DNA of 64,000 bases, from NCBI RefSeq assembly GCF_009363795.1, contig NZ_CP045420.1, forward strand, positions 1,779,001 through 1,843,000. The letters are read 5' to 3'. Shown here piece after piece: positions 53,100 to 64,000 of this stretch (positions within the stretch are counted from its first letter, which is position 1; every line of letters begins with the position of its first letter). Below the pieces are notes generated by a model. It worked only from the letters and a program-made list of their open reading frames with translations, did not search any database and had not been told where the DNA came from. This stretch comes from Palleronia sp. THAF1 (GTDB lineage Bacteria; Pseudomonadota; Alphaproteobacteria; Rhodobacterales; Rhodobacteraceae). The position numbers and the translations under genes are program-made.

Positions 53100-53552
53100 A
53101 TGGCCGACAGCGATATGATCAAGCTCTACTCGGGCCGCATTTTGGAATTGGCGGCGAGTATTCCGTTGACGACCCGTTTGACCGATCCGGATGCGACCGT
53201 GAGGAAGCGGTCTCCACTATGCGGATCGACGGTGACCGTTGATATGACGGTGCAAGGTGGCGTGGTCGCGGCGTTCGGGCAGGATGTGAAAGCCTGTGCG
53301 CTGGGTCAGGCGGCGGCTGCCGTTGTGGGTGGAAACATCGTCGGTCGATCCGAGCAAGAGGTTCGTAACGCCCAACAACAGTTGCGCGCGATGCTCAAGG
53401 ATGCCGGTCCTGTTCCGGAAGCGCCATTCGACGGATTCGAAGTCCTTGAACCGGCGCGGGACTACAAGAACCGCCATGCCTCTATCATGCTGACTTTGGA
53501 TGCTGCGGTCGAAGCTTTCGCCCAGGTTCGCGCCACACAAGACGCCCAATAA
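53100..53552 (+). CDS. IscU/NifU-N-like Fe-S scaffold protein, third Cys absent
   Basis: A 150-residue IscU-fold protein. The first two cluster ligands are visible in RKRSPLCGSTVTVDM (residue about 41) and DVKACALGQAAAA (about 67). Where IscU has its third Cys, this protein reads ARDYKNRHASIMLTLDA, with no Cys. Such IscU-like proteins are common in alphaproteobacteria that use the SUF system. They may bind Fe or clusters differently, or act as accessory factors. It is divergent from hisI. Confidence 0.78.
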   Translation: MADSDMIKLYSGRILELAASIPLTTRLTDPDATVRKRSPLCGSTVTVDMTVQGGVVAAFGQDVKACALGQAAAAVVGGNIVGRSEQEVRNAQQQLRAMLKDAGPVPEAPFDGFEVLEPARDYKNRHASIMLTLDAAVEAFAQVRATQDAQ

Positions 53553-53587
53553 AAAACCGCCGCACCTTCAGTTACGAAGGGCGGCGG
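53551..53587 (-). terminator. Terminator of the small minus-strand gene
   Basis: CCGCCGC-A-CCTTC and GAAGG-G-CGGCGG form a long stem, and on the minus strand it is followed by TTTTTT. It lies between the convergent Fe-S scaffold gene and the 38-residue gene and could also slow plus-strand transcription. Confidence 0.7.
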
Positions 53588-53706
53588 CGAAGTAGCGTAT
53601 CGGATCGGTCGGATCGAGGCAGATCCAGCTGAGGGGTCAGACGCGGCACCAGATGGGACAAGAGTGCGGCGTGGAACCGATCACATCGAAACGCAGGCAG
53701 AAACGG

Positions 53707-53823
53707 TCACAGCAAGGGCAGATGCAGGCCCGCGAACAGCAACACGGCCAAGGCGACGCATCCGGCGATATCCTCGATCAAGGTGTCCGAGCGGCGGATG
53801 GTGCGGCTGATGTCACGAAGCAT
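53707..53823 (-). CDS. 38-residue membrane protein
   Basis: ATG 53823 is preceded by GGAGG six bases upstream, an excellent ribosome-binding site. The product is MLRDISRTIRRSDTLIEDIA followed by GCVALAVLLFAGLHLPLL: a basic amphipathic first half and one membrane helix. A strong terminator lies about 120 bases downstream. These two signals make it a real gene despite its size. I recall similar short proteins in related genomes, without a known role. It stands alone, upstream of nothing obvious. Confidence 0.7.
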   Translation of the reverse strand: MLRDISRTIRRSDTLIEDIAGCVALAVLLFAGLHLPLL

Positions 53824-53909
53824 GTCATTCCTCCTTCTGTTGACGGTTTGTTCTCATATTCACGCCAGTATGGCAAGAACTTTTTGAGAACATACGTGAA
53901 CAATAGATG

Positions 53910-58219
<4,310 letters not shown>

Positions 58220-58939
58220 TCAGCCGGCTTGACGCTCTCGTTCGAGCTCGCTTCGCGAAGCGACCTCTGGATCGCGTAGCACGTAGCCCCTGCCCCAGAC
58301 CGTTTCGATATAATTCTCTCCGCCGCATGAGGTGCTTAGCTTCTTACGCAGTTTGCAGATGAAGACGTCGATGATCTTCAGTTCCGGCTCATCCATTCCG
58401 CCATAAAGGTGGTTCAGGAACATTTCCTTGGTGAGCGTCGTGCCTTTGCGCAGCGAAAGCAATTCGAGCATCTGGTATTCCTTGCCCGTCAGATGCACCA
58501 CATTGCCGCCCACTTCGACCGACTTCGCGTCAAGGTTGACCGTGATCTTGCCGGTTCGGATGACAGACTGCGAATGTCCCTTCGAGCGGCGGATGATGGC
58601 GTGAATACGGGCCACGAGCTCTTCACGGTGGAACGGCTTGGTCAGATAATCATCGGCACCAAAGCCGAAGCCCTTGATCTTGGTTTCCGTATCGTCCGAC
58701 CCGGTAAGGATCAGGATCGGCGTGTCGATGCGCGCCAGACGCAATTGGCGCAGGACTTCATGCCCGTGCATATCGGGCAGATTCAGATCAAGAAGGATCA
58801 GGTCGTAGTCATACAGCTTGGCAAGATCGATCCCCTCTTCGCCCATGTCGGTGCAATAGACATTCAGGTTCGCGTGGCTCAGCATCATTTCGATACTGCG
58901 CGAGGTCGTCGGATCGTCTTCCACAAGCAAGATGCGCAT
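58220..58939 (-). CDS. ctrA: Cell-cycle response regulator CtrA
   Basis: An OmpR-type regulator, 239 residues. The receiver domain has the phospho-acceptor Asp51 in [17 protein letters not shown]. The winged helix shows [20 protein letters not shown] and [20 protein letters not shown] then [10 protein letters not shown], essentially the Caulobacter CtrA recognition helix. In Rhodobacterales CtrA controls motility, gene transfer agents and c-di-GMP/quorum circuits and is often not essential. A CtrA-like box lies about 50 bases upstream. SciP, its antagonist, is encoded directly upstream on the same strand. Confidence 0.96.
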   Translation of the reverse strand: MRILLVEDDPTTSRSIEMMLSHANLNVYCTDMGEEGIDLAKLYDYDLILLDLNLPDMHGHEVLRQLRLARIDTPILILTGSDDTETKIKGFGFGADDYLTKPFHREELVARIHAIIRRSKGHSQSVIRTGKITVNLDAKSVEVGGNVVHLTGKEYQMLELLSLRKGTTLTKEMFLNHLYGGMDEPELKIIDVFICKLRKKLSTSCGGENYIETVWGRGYVLRDPEVASRSELERERQAG

Positions 58940-58987
58940 CGTACTTTTCCCTTACGCTTTGATCATCTTCACTGTGGGCGATGAAAG

Positions 58988-59008
58988 TTAACCATGGGTT
59001 ACTTAACC
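58988..59008. promoter_or_regulatory. Candidate CtrA-binding box upstream of ctrA
   Basis: TTAA-CCATGGG-TTAC (58988-59002) matches the CtrA consensus TTAA-N7-TTAA at seven of eight fixed bases, and a second TTAACC half-site begins at 59003. The position is consistent with autoregulation. Confidence 0.5.
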
Positions 59009-59040
59009 GAACAAAAGCCCTGCTTTGCAAGAAATGCACG

Positions 59041-59319
59041 CTAAAGTTGTCTAAATTGTTGCACCCGCGTTGCTTTCAATGCCTTTTCGCCGTGCCGGGC
59101 AACCGCGCGCGACCAGCTTTGCAGCTCCTCCTCTGACAAATCATAGATTTCGCAGGCTTCCTTGAAGCTCATCAGACCCGAATCGACCGCGCGCACGACC
59201 GCTGCCTTGCGGCTGGCGACCCATCTGCGGCAATCCGCGTCCGGTAGGTCTGCGCGCGTCATCGTGCGCCCATCTGGTAACGTCACCGCCCGCGGGCCAT
59301 TCACTTTCTTCAAATACAT
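59041..59319 (-). CDS. sciP: SciP-like CtrA inhibitor (DUF1153)
   Basis: 92 residues: MYLKKVNGPRAVTLPDGRTM, ADCRRWVASRKAAVVRAVDS and ACEIYDLSEEELQSWSRAV. This is the small helix-turn-helix protein that in Caulobacter binds CtrA and DNA to block CtrA-dependent activation in G1. The length and the RRWVASRKAAVVRAV core are diagnostic. It lies about 100 bases upstream of ctrA in the same direction, so the pair may be co-transcribed as well as separately controlled from the box between them. Confidence 0.9.
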   Translation of the reverse strand: MYLKKVNGPRAVTLPDGRTMTRADLPDADCRRWVASRKAAVVRAVDSGLMSFKEACEIYDLSEEELQSWSRAVARHGEKALKATRVQQFRQL

Positions 59320-59449
59320 CGGTCCATCCTGCCTGTTTGAGCCTGTGAAAATGGCGCAAATCGCTTAACGGGCCGTGAAGTCGTGCCTTGAGAATAGGCA
59401 GGATTTTCGTATATCTGTCGTGCTTCCGCCCAAACCCGAGGACCGTGCC

Positions 59450-60586
59450 ATGGCACTGGACGCGCAATTGAACTCGCTTGGTTTCGCCAAGGCCCCCGCC
59501 GACACACGCGTGATCGTCGCGATGTCGGGCGGCGTGGATTCGTCAGTCGTCGCTGCCGAATTGGCGGCCGAGGGATACGATGTGGTGGGCATCACGCTGC
59601 AACTTTACGACCACGGCGCGGCTCTGGCCAAGAAAGGCGCTTGCTGTGCGGGACGCGACATCCATGATGCACGGCGCGTGGCGGAAACGATGGGCTTTCC
59701 CCACTACGTGCTGGACTATGAAAACACCTTCCGCGAGGCGGTGATCGATGAATTCGCCGATAGCTATCTGGCCGGCGCTACCCCCGTTCCCTGCATCCGC
59801 TGCAACGAGCGTGTGAAGTTCCGCGATCTGTTGGCAACGGCAAAGGATCTGGACGCAGACTGCATGGCCACGGGCCACTATATCAGACGAGCCGCAGGTG
59901 CTGCCGGACCGGAGTTGCATCAGGCCGCCGACCCTGCGCGGGATCAAAGCTATTTCCTGTTTTCGACGACCTCCGAGCAACTTGATTACCTGCGGTTTCC
60001 GCTAGGTGGACTGGCGACGAAAGCCGAGACGCGGGCGTTGGCGGCCAAACATGGCCTGTCGGTCGCCGACAAGCCCGACAGTCAGGACATCTGCTTCGTG
60101 CCCAATGGCGACTATGCCAGCGTCATCGAAAAGCTGCGCCCCGGTGCTGCCGATCCGGGCGAGATCGTCCATGCGGATGGCCAGGTTCTGGGGACGCATC
60201 GCGGCGTGATCCACTACACCGTCGGACAGCGCAGGGGCCTTGGGATCGGCGGACTGGAAGAGCCATTGTACGTGGTCAAGCTGGACGTCGAGACGCGGCG
60301 CGTGGTCGTCGGCCCGAAGGAGATGCTGTCGACGCGGATCGTTCCCGTACGTGAAATCAACTGGCTGGGCGATGCGCCCTTCACGTCGCAGGATGAATGG
60401 CATTTGGGCGTAAAAGTTCGCTCTACCCGCCCGCCGCGTGAGGCGGTGATCCGTCCAGTGTCGGAGACCGAGGCCGAGGTGGAGTTGGTCGTGGCCGAGG
60501 AAGGTGTCTCGCCGGGGCAAGCCTGCGTGTTCTACGCGCCCGAAGGGCCTCGCGTGTTCGGTGGTGGGTGGATTCACCGCGGGTGA
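59450..60586 (+). CDS. mnmA: tRNA-specific 2-thiouridylase
   Basis: Puts sulfur on U34 of tRNA-Lys, -Glu and -Gln. 378 residues: PP-loop [20 protein letters not shown] near residue 25, first catalytic Cys in [18 protein letters not shown], second Cys in [20 protein letters not shown], and the central [17 protein letters not shown]. The ATG at 59450 with GAGGA is preferred over the longer frame from 59375. The C-terminal beta-barrel ends VFGGGWI. Convergent with lpxB. Confidence 0.95.
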   Translation: MALDAQLNSLGFAKAPADTRVIVAMSGGVDSSVVAAELAAEGYDVVGITLQLYDHGAALAKKGACCAGRDIHDARRVAETMGFPHYVLDYENTFREAVIDEFADSYLAGATPVPCIRCNERVKFRDLLATAKDLDADCMATGHYIRRAAGAAGPELHQAADPARDQSYFLFSTTSEQLDYLRFPLGGLATKAETRALAAKHGLSVADKPDSQDICFVPNGDYASVIEKLRPGAADPGEIVHADGQVLGTHRGVIHYTVGQRRGLGIGGLEEPLYVVKLDVETRRVVVGPKEMLSTRIVPVREINWLGDAPFTSQDEWHLGVKVRSTRPPREAVIRPVSETEAEVELVVAEEGVSPGQACVFYAPEGPRVFGGGWIHRG

Positions 60587-60619
60587 TGCGCCTGCATCGG
60601 GCGGTCCGCCAGTGAGTAT

Positions 60620-61771
60620 TTAGGAAAACAAAGAAGCTGGAAAGCCATCCAGAACGGCTTGGGCGGCGCGTAGTCCGGGAGGTGTGCCGCCTTCGCCGAG
60701 TGCTGTCATCGTCCGCCTGAGAGCTGGACGCTGGGCGTCAGGATCGGACAGAAGGTCATCCAGCGCTGCGGCGATGGGACCGGGCTGACAGGCGGGGCCT
60801 AGGAATTCCGGAACGATGTTCCGGCCTTCGATCAGGTTCACAAGCGTCACCGTGTCGATCAGGGCGGCGCGGGACATGATCTGCCAGCTGAGCCAACTCA
60901 TATCGTAGGCGATGACCATAGGGGTGTCGGCGGCGGCGAGTTCCAGACTGACGGTACCGGACGCGGCGAGGGCCGCGTCGGCGGCGGCGAAGGCGGCGAT
61001 CTTCTGGGTCTTGGTCGGGTTTTCGAGCCGCAACGTGGATGGCCAGTGCGCCGTCAATTCACGAGCGGACTGTTCCAATCCGGTCGCGACGGGCAGGACG
61101 AAGGTCAAGTCGGGCCGCCGCGCGGAAAGGTCATGCAGCGCTGCTCCAAATGGCGCGGCGAGACGTTTCAGCTCAGAGGCGCGAGATCCCGGTAAGACCA
61201 GCAGGATCGGAGCGTCGCCCAGATCGTGCTGCGCGCGGAAAGCAGCAATGTCGGTATCTGTCGCACGCGGCTCGGACACGACCGGATGACCGACGAAATC
61301 GCAGCGCATACCGGCGGCCTCCATGTAGGGCGGCTCGAACGGCAGAAGCGCCAGCACCTGATCGACGTGCCGCGCCATCTTCGCCGCGCGGCCCGGACGC
61401 CAGGCCCAGACGCTGGGAGCGACGTAATGGACCGTGCGGATCGAGGGATCGGCGGCGCGAACACGAGCGGCAACCCGTAGGCCGAAATCGGGGCTGTCGA
61501 TGGTGATCAGGACGTCCGGTTTCGCAGCAAGGCAGGCATCGGCGGTCTGGATCATCCGGCGCCGCAGATGGCGATATTTCGGCAGAACCTCTACGATGCC
61601 CATGACGCTGAGTTCATGCATGGGGAACAGGCTGGACAAGCCATGCTCGGCCATCAACGGGCCACCGACGCCTTGGAAGGTGGTGTTCGGCGCAAGCTGC
61701 GTCAGACCCTCCATCAACGCGCCGCCAAGGCGGTCGCCGGAGGCCTCTCCCGCGACCAGGAACGCCTTCAC
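60620..61771 (-). CDS. lpxB: Lipid-A-disaccharide synthase
   Basis: Joins UDP-diacylglucosamine and lipid X to make the lipid A disaccharide. 383 residues: MKAFLVAGEASGDRLGGALM at the start, GVGGPLMAEHGL, DSPDFGLRVAARV, HYVAPSVWAWRPGRAAKMAR, ILLVLPGSRASELKRL and AASGTVSLELAAADTPMVIA. The length is normal. Last gene of the lipid A operon, overlapping lpxI by four bases. A worn copy of the GTATTT intergenic repeat follows its stop. Confidence 0.95.
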   Translation of the reverse strand: MKAFLVAGEASGDRLGGALMEGLTQLAPNTTFQGVGGPLMAEHGLSSLFPMHELSVMGIVEVLPKYRHLRRRMIQTADACLAAKPDVLITIDSPDFGLRVAARVRAADPSIRTVHYVAPSVWAWRPGRAAKMARHVDQVLALLPFEPPYMEAAGMRCDFVGHPVVSEPRATDTDIAAFRAQHDLGDAPILLVLPGSRASELKRLAAPFGAALHDLSARRPDLTFVLPVATGLEQSARELTAHWPSTLRLENPTKTQKIAAFAAADAALAASGTVSLELAAADTPMVIAYDMSWLSWQIMSRAALIDTVTLVNLIEGRNIVPEFLGPACQPGPIAAALDDLLSDPDAQRPALRRTMTALGEGGTPPGLRAAQAVLDGFPASLFS

Positions 61772-62571
61772 GGCACTACGCTCAGGAACAGCTCCGCATC
61801 GTCGGCGGCGGCGACAGTCTCGGCACGGTCGAGGATCATCACGCCGCCGGCTTCGATCGCGATGCCGTGCAAGCCAGCAGCGGCGGCGCGGCGCACCGTA
61901 TCAGGGCCTATAACGGGCAAATCGATCCGGCGGTCCTGACCCGGCTTCGGTCGTTTCATCAACAGACCGCCAACAGGCACTGGTCGGGCCAGCGGACCGT
62001 CGCCGCGCAATGCAGCGACGCTCTCCAGCATCCAATCGGTGCCCGGCAGCGCCTCTAGCGCGAGCACCTGCCCGGATGCGACGACGACCCCCTGACCCAG
62101 ATCGGCAGGGCCAGTTGCGCGCAACAATGCCGTCGCTCGGTCGGCGTCGCCTTGGGCATCGCTGTCCGGCTCCGCGCGCGTCAGGACACCCTGTGCAGGC
62201 AAAAGATCCGGGATCAGATCGGTTGGCCCGATGACGGAAAGCCCGGCCTCTTCGAAGACAGAGATGACGGCGCGCAGCAACGCATCGTCACCCTGCCGCA
62301 TGGCCATCGCGAGCCGGGGCACGAGTGGCGCGGTCGCCGCGTCGATGGCGGTCGGGTCGATGGACGGGCGCCGGAGTGATCCGGCGAAGACGATGCGCTT
62401 GGTGCCGCGCGCGCGAAGACCTGCAAGAAAGGACCCAAGGTGCTCGAGACGGAAGCTTTCCGCGCCATCCGGGGCGAAACCCTGTAGCCCGGCGACATGC
62501 GCCTGCGGGTCAGCCTGCATCAGAAGGCCGGGCAAACGGCCCTGCCCCGCGATGATCGCAAGATCGCTCAC
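61768..62571 (-). CDS. lpxI: UDP-2,3-diacylglucosamine pyrophosphatase LpxI
   Basis: Cleaves UDP-2,3-diacylglucosamine to lipid X by attack on the alpha phosphate; it replaces LpxH in alphaproteobacteria. 267 residues (DUF1009): [90 protein letters not shown] and GLHGIAIEAGGVMILDR. It sits between lpxA and lpxB with 4-base overlaps at both ends, confirming its role. Confidence 0.94.
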   Translation of the reverse strand: MSDLAIIAGQGRLPGLLMQADPQAHVAGLQGFAPDGAESFRLEHLGSFLAGLRARGTKRIVFAGSLRRPSIDPTAIDAATAPLVPRLAMAMRQGDDALLRAVISVFEEAGLSVIGPTDLIPDLLPAQGVLTRAEPDSDAQGDADRATALLRATGPADLGQGVVVASGQVLALEALPGTDWMLESVAALRGDGPLARPVPVGGLLMKRPKPGQDRRIDLPVIGPDTVRRAAAAGLHGIAIEAGGVMILDRAETVAAADDAELFLSVVP

Positions 62572-63365
62572 GGCGTGAGGAAACCGCGGTCGCTGTCAGC
62601 CAGAACGAACTCGACAATCTGGCGGACGTAATCGCTGTCGGTGTCGTCGCGCAGCCTGCGGGCGCGATCCTGGAACGCGCCTTCGCCTTGCTTGAGCATC
62701 TGCAACGCCGCGCGCAGGGCCGTGATGTCGGACCGGGCCACGCCTTTGCGCTTGAGGCCCACAAGGTTCAGCCCGTCAAGCACGCCGCGCGGCCCCTGCA
62801 CCAAGGCATGCGGAATCACATCTGCCGTGACCATGGTGACCGCGCCGATGATCGCGCCCTCGCCCACGCGCACGAATTGGTGCACTCCGGACAGACCGCC
62901 GATGATCGCGCCGTTGCCGATCTGACAGTGGCCGGCCAAGGCGGCGTTGTTTACGAGAATGACATGATCGCCGACCATACAGTCGTGCGCCACGTGACAT
63001 CCGGCCATGAACAGCCCGTCATCACCCACCCTCGTCACGCCACCGCCACCGGCCGTACCGGGGTTCATGGTGACGTGTTCGCGGATGCGGCAGCGCGCGC
63101 CGATCTCCAGTCGGGTCTTTTCGCCGCCGAACTTCAGGTCCTGCGGGATGCCGCCCAGCACGGCAAAGGGATGCACCTGCGTGTTCGCGCCGATGCTCGT
63201 TTGGCCCGAAACGACCACATGGCTGTCCAGACGCACGCCCGCGTCCAGCACGACCTCTGCGCCGACGACGCAGAACGGGCCGATGTGGCAGTCCGGGCCG
63301 ATGCGCGCACCGTCCTCTATGACCGCCTGCGGGTGGATCGTTGCAGAGGCGTGGATAGTGCTCAC
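62568..63365 (-). CDS. lpxA: UDP-N-acetylglucosamine acyltransferase
   Basis: First step of lipid A synthesis. 265 residues built of hexapeptide repeats giving a left-handed beta-helix: [35 protein letters not shown], the catalytic His in VGCH-like [18 protein letters not shown], and [18 protein letters not shown], with a C-terminal helical part. GTG 63365 overlaps the fabZ stop (GTGA); a longer frame to 63446 is not used. Confidence 0.95.
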   Translation of the reverse strand: MSTIHASATIHPQAVIEDGARIGPDCHIGPFCVVGAEVVLDAGVRLDSHVVVSGQTSIGANTQVHPFAVLGGIPQDLKFGGEKTRLEIGARCRIREHVTMNPGTAGGGGVTRVGDDGLFMAGCHVAHDCMVGDHVILVNNAALAGHCQIGNGAIIGGLSGVHQFVRVGEGAIIGAVTMVTADVIPHALVQGPRGVLDGLNLVGLKRKGVARSDITALRAALQMLKQGEGAFQDRARRLRDDTDSDYVRQIVEFVLADSDRGFLTP

Positions 63366-63814
63366 TTCGGCATGTCCATCATCGCGGTGAACTCTGCCTC
63401 GCAGGCGAGCTCTCCGTCGACAGTCGCGCGGCCCGCGAACTTCCAAACCTTGCCGCCACCACGCTTGGTAGTGACCGACATTTCCAGCACGTCGCCAGGG
63501 ACCACCTTGCGGCGGAATTTGCAGGACTCGATGCCCATGAAATAAACTAGGAAGTCCTTGTCGGCCAAGTCTTGCGCAACGCCCACCATCACGGCGGCGG
63601 TCTGGGCCATCGCTTCGACGATGGTGACGCCGGGCATAATCGGTGCGCCGGGAAAATGGCCTTGGAAATGGGGCTCGTTGAAGGTGACGTTCTTGATCCC
63701 CACGGCGGACTGTGTGCCGTCGATGTCGCGGACCCGGTCTACCAGAAGGAAAGGATATCGGTGCGGAATGATCCGTTGGATCAGGTCGATATCGGCGGTC
63801 TGCAGGTCGGACAT
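63362..63814 (-). CDS. fabZ: 3-hydroxyacyl-ACP dehydratase
   Basis: Dehydrates hydroxyacyl-ACP in fatty-acid synthesis and controls the supply for lipid A. 150 residues: [39 protein letters not shown] with the catalytic His, and [12 protein letters not shown] with the Glu. ATG 63814 (MSDLQTAD) is chosen by family length; the upstream frame has no homology. Part of skp-fabZ-lpxA-lpxI-lpxB. Confidence 0.95.
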   Translation of the reverse strand: MSDLQTADIDLIQRIIPHRYPFLLVDRVRDIDGTQSAVGIKNVTFNEPHFQGHFPGAPIMPGVTIVEAMAQTAAVMVGVAQDLADKDFLVYFMGIESCKFRRKVVPGDVLEMSVTTKRGGGKVWKFAGRATVDGELACEAEFTAMMDMPK

Positions 63815-63889
63815 GGGGCCCCCGTTCGTGATACTCGGCGTTTCAACCGGCTTAGCCGTTGGTCGGTCGAGGGGCAAGGAAGCGGTGGC

Positions 63890-64000
63890 CTAGTCCTGCG
63901 CCTCGATCTCTGCGTCAATGCGGGCGATCGCGCGGTCGGTGATGTCGGCGTCTGGAGCGGTGGCTAGAACAACACGTCGATCCAGAAGAACGGCGGCACC
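63890..64000 (-). CDS. Skp/OmpH-family periplasmic chaperone (C-terminal part)
   Basis: The last 36 codons before [23 protein letters not shown] then [16 protein letters not shown]. This is the typical end of alphaproteobacterial OmpH/Skp proteins (VLDRRxVLxAxxxxDITDxAIxRID), and its place directly upstream of fabZ-lpxA is the expected one. Skp escorts outer-membrane proteins to BamA. The rest of the gene is beyond the window. Confidence 0.85.
   Translation of the reverse strand, partial: GAAVLLDRRVVLATAPDADITDRAIARIDAEIEAQD

Overview
The window looks like a chromosome segment of a marine Rhodobacterales (Roseobacter-group) alphaproteobacterium. The evidence is high GC, a CtrA/SciP cell-cycle pair, a free-standing methyltetrahydrofolate:corrinoid methyltransferase with its RamA-like activator, TRAP transport, the skp-fabZ-lpxA-lpxI-lpxB order, and an intergenic repeat (CCCCGAGGTATTT then GAACGATGAAG) that I associate from memory with this order. 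No species can be named from sequence alone.

Region 1 (1-16955) is a sugar-acid catabolic region. It holds a peptide/oligosaccharide-type ABC transporter (permease and binding protein), uronate dehydrogenase (udh), an aldose 1-epimerase, a 2,3-diketo-L-gulonate reductase (dlgD-like), an L-idonate/L-gulonate 5-dehydrogenase, a complete TRAP transporter (dctPQM), a GntR/FCD regulator, and uxuA-uxuB. Together they would take up hexuronates and related keto- or aldonates and route them through fructuronate and mannonate to 2-keto-3-deoxygluconate, with a parallel oxidative branch via Udh. A block of decayed insertion sequences (5627-8094) splits the region. It cuts off one peroxidase-family gene, and an ABC ATPase remnant lies beside it.

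Region 2 (16959-28414) is a decayed genomic island ending at tRNA-Asn. An 18-bp copy of the tRNA 3' end lies at 21766-21783. Two tyrosine integrases are present, both broken. The island also holds three IS5-family (IS903-group) copies, two apparently intact and one dead, a single-chain GmrSD-type DUF262/DUF1524 nuclease with an in-frame amber codon, two helicase C-terminal scraps, a KfrA-like DNA-binding coiled-coil protein with a palindromic operator candidate, and a KptA/Tpt1 RNA 2'-phosphotransferase.

Region 3 (28473-64000) is core chromosome: an MBL hydrolase, a sensor kinase, rlmE, ppx/gppA, the one-carbon/corrinoid operon (33375-38310), two tRNA-Leu genes, NUDIX, creatinase, hemB, ppiD-trpE, gyrA, trmFO-gluQ, hisI, an Fe-S scaffold protein, recG-ligA, ctrA-sciP, mnmA, and the lipid A operon lpxB-lpxI-lpxA-fabZ-skp.

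The most unusual signal is a family of 40-41 bp palindromic inserts inside transposase genes. Three nearly identical 41-bp copies lie directly before the GAC codon of a catalytic aspartate in three unrelated transposase families (IS481, IS3 and IS5). Two variants with the same flanks but another palindromic core lie elsewhere in the same IS481 and IS3 genes. A different, in-frame hairpin lies next to the catalytic glutamate of the IS481 gene.
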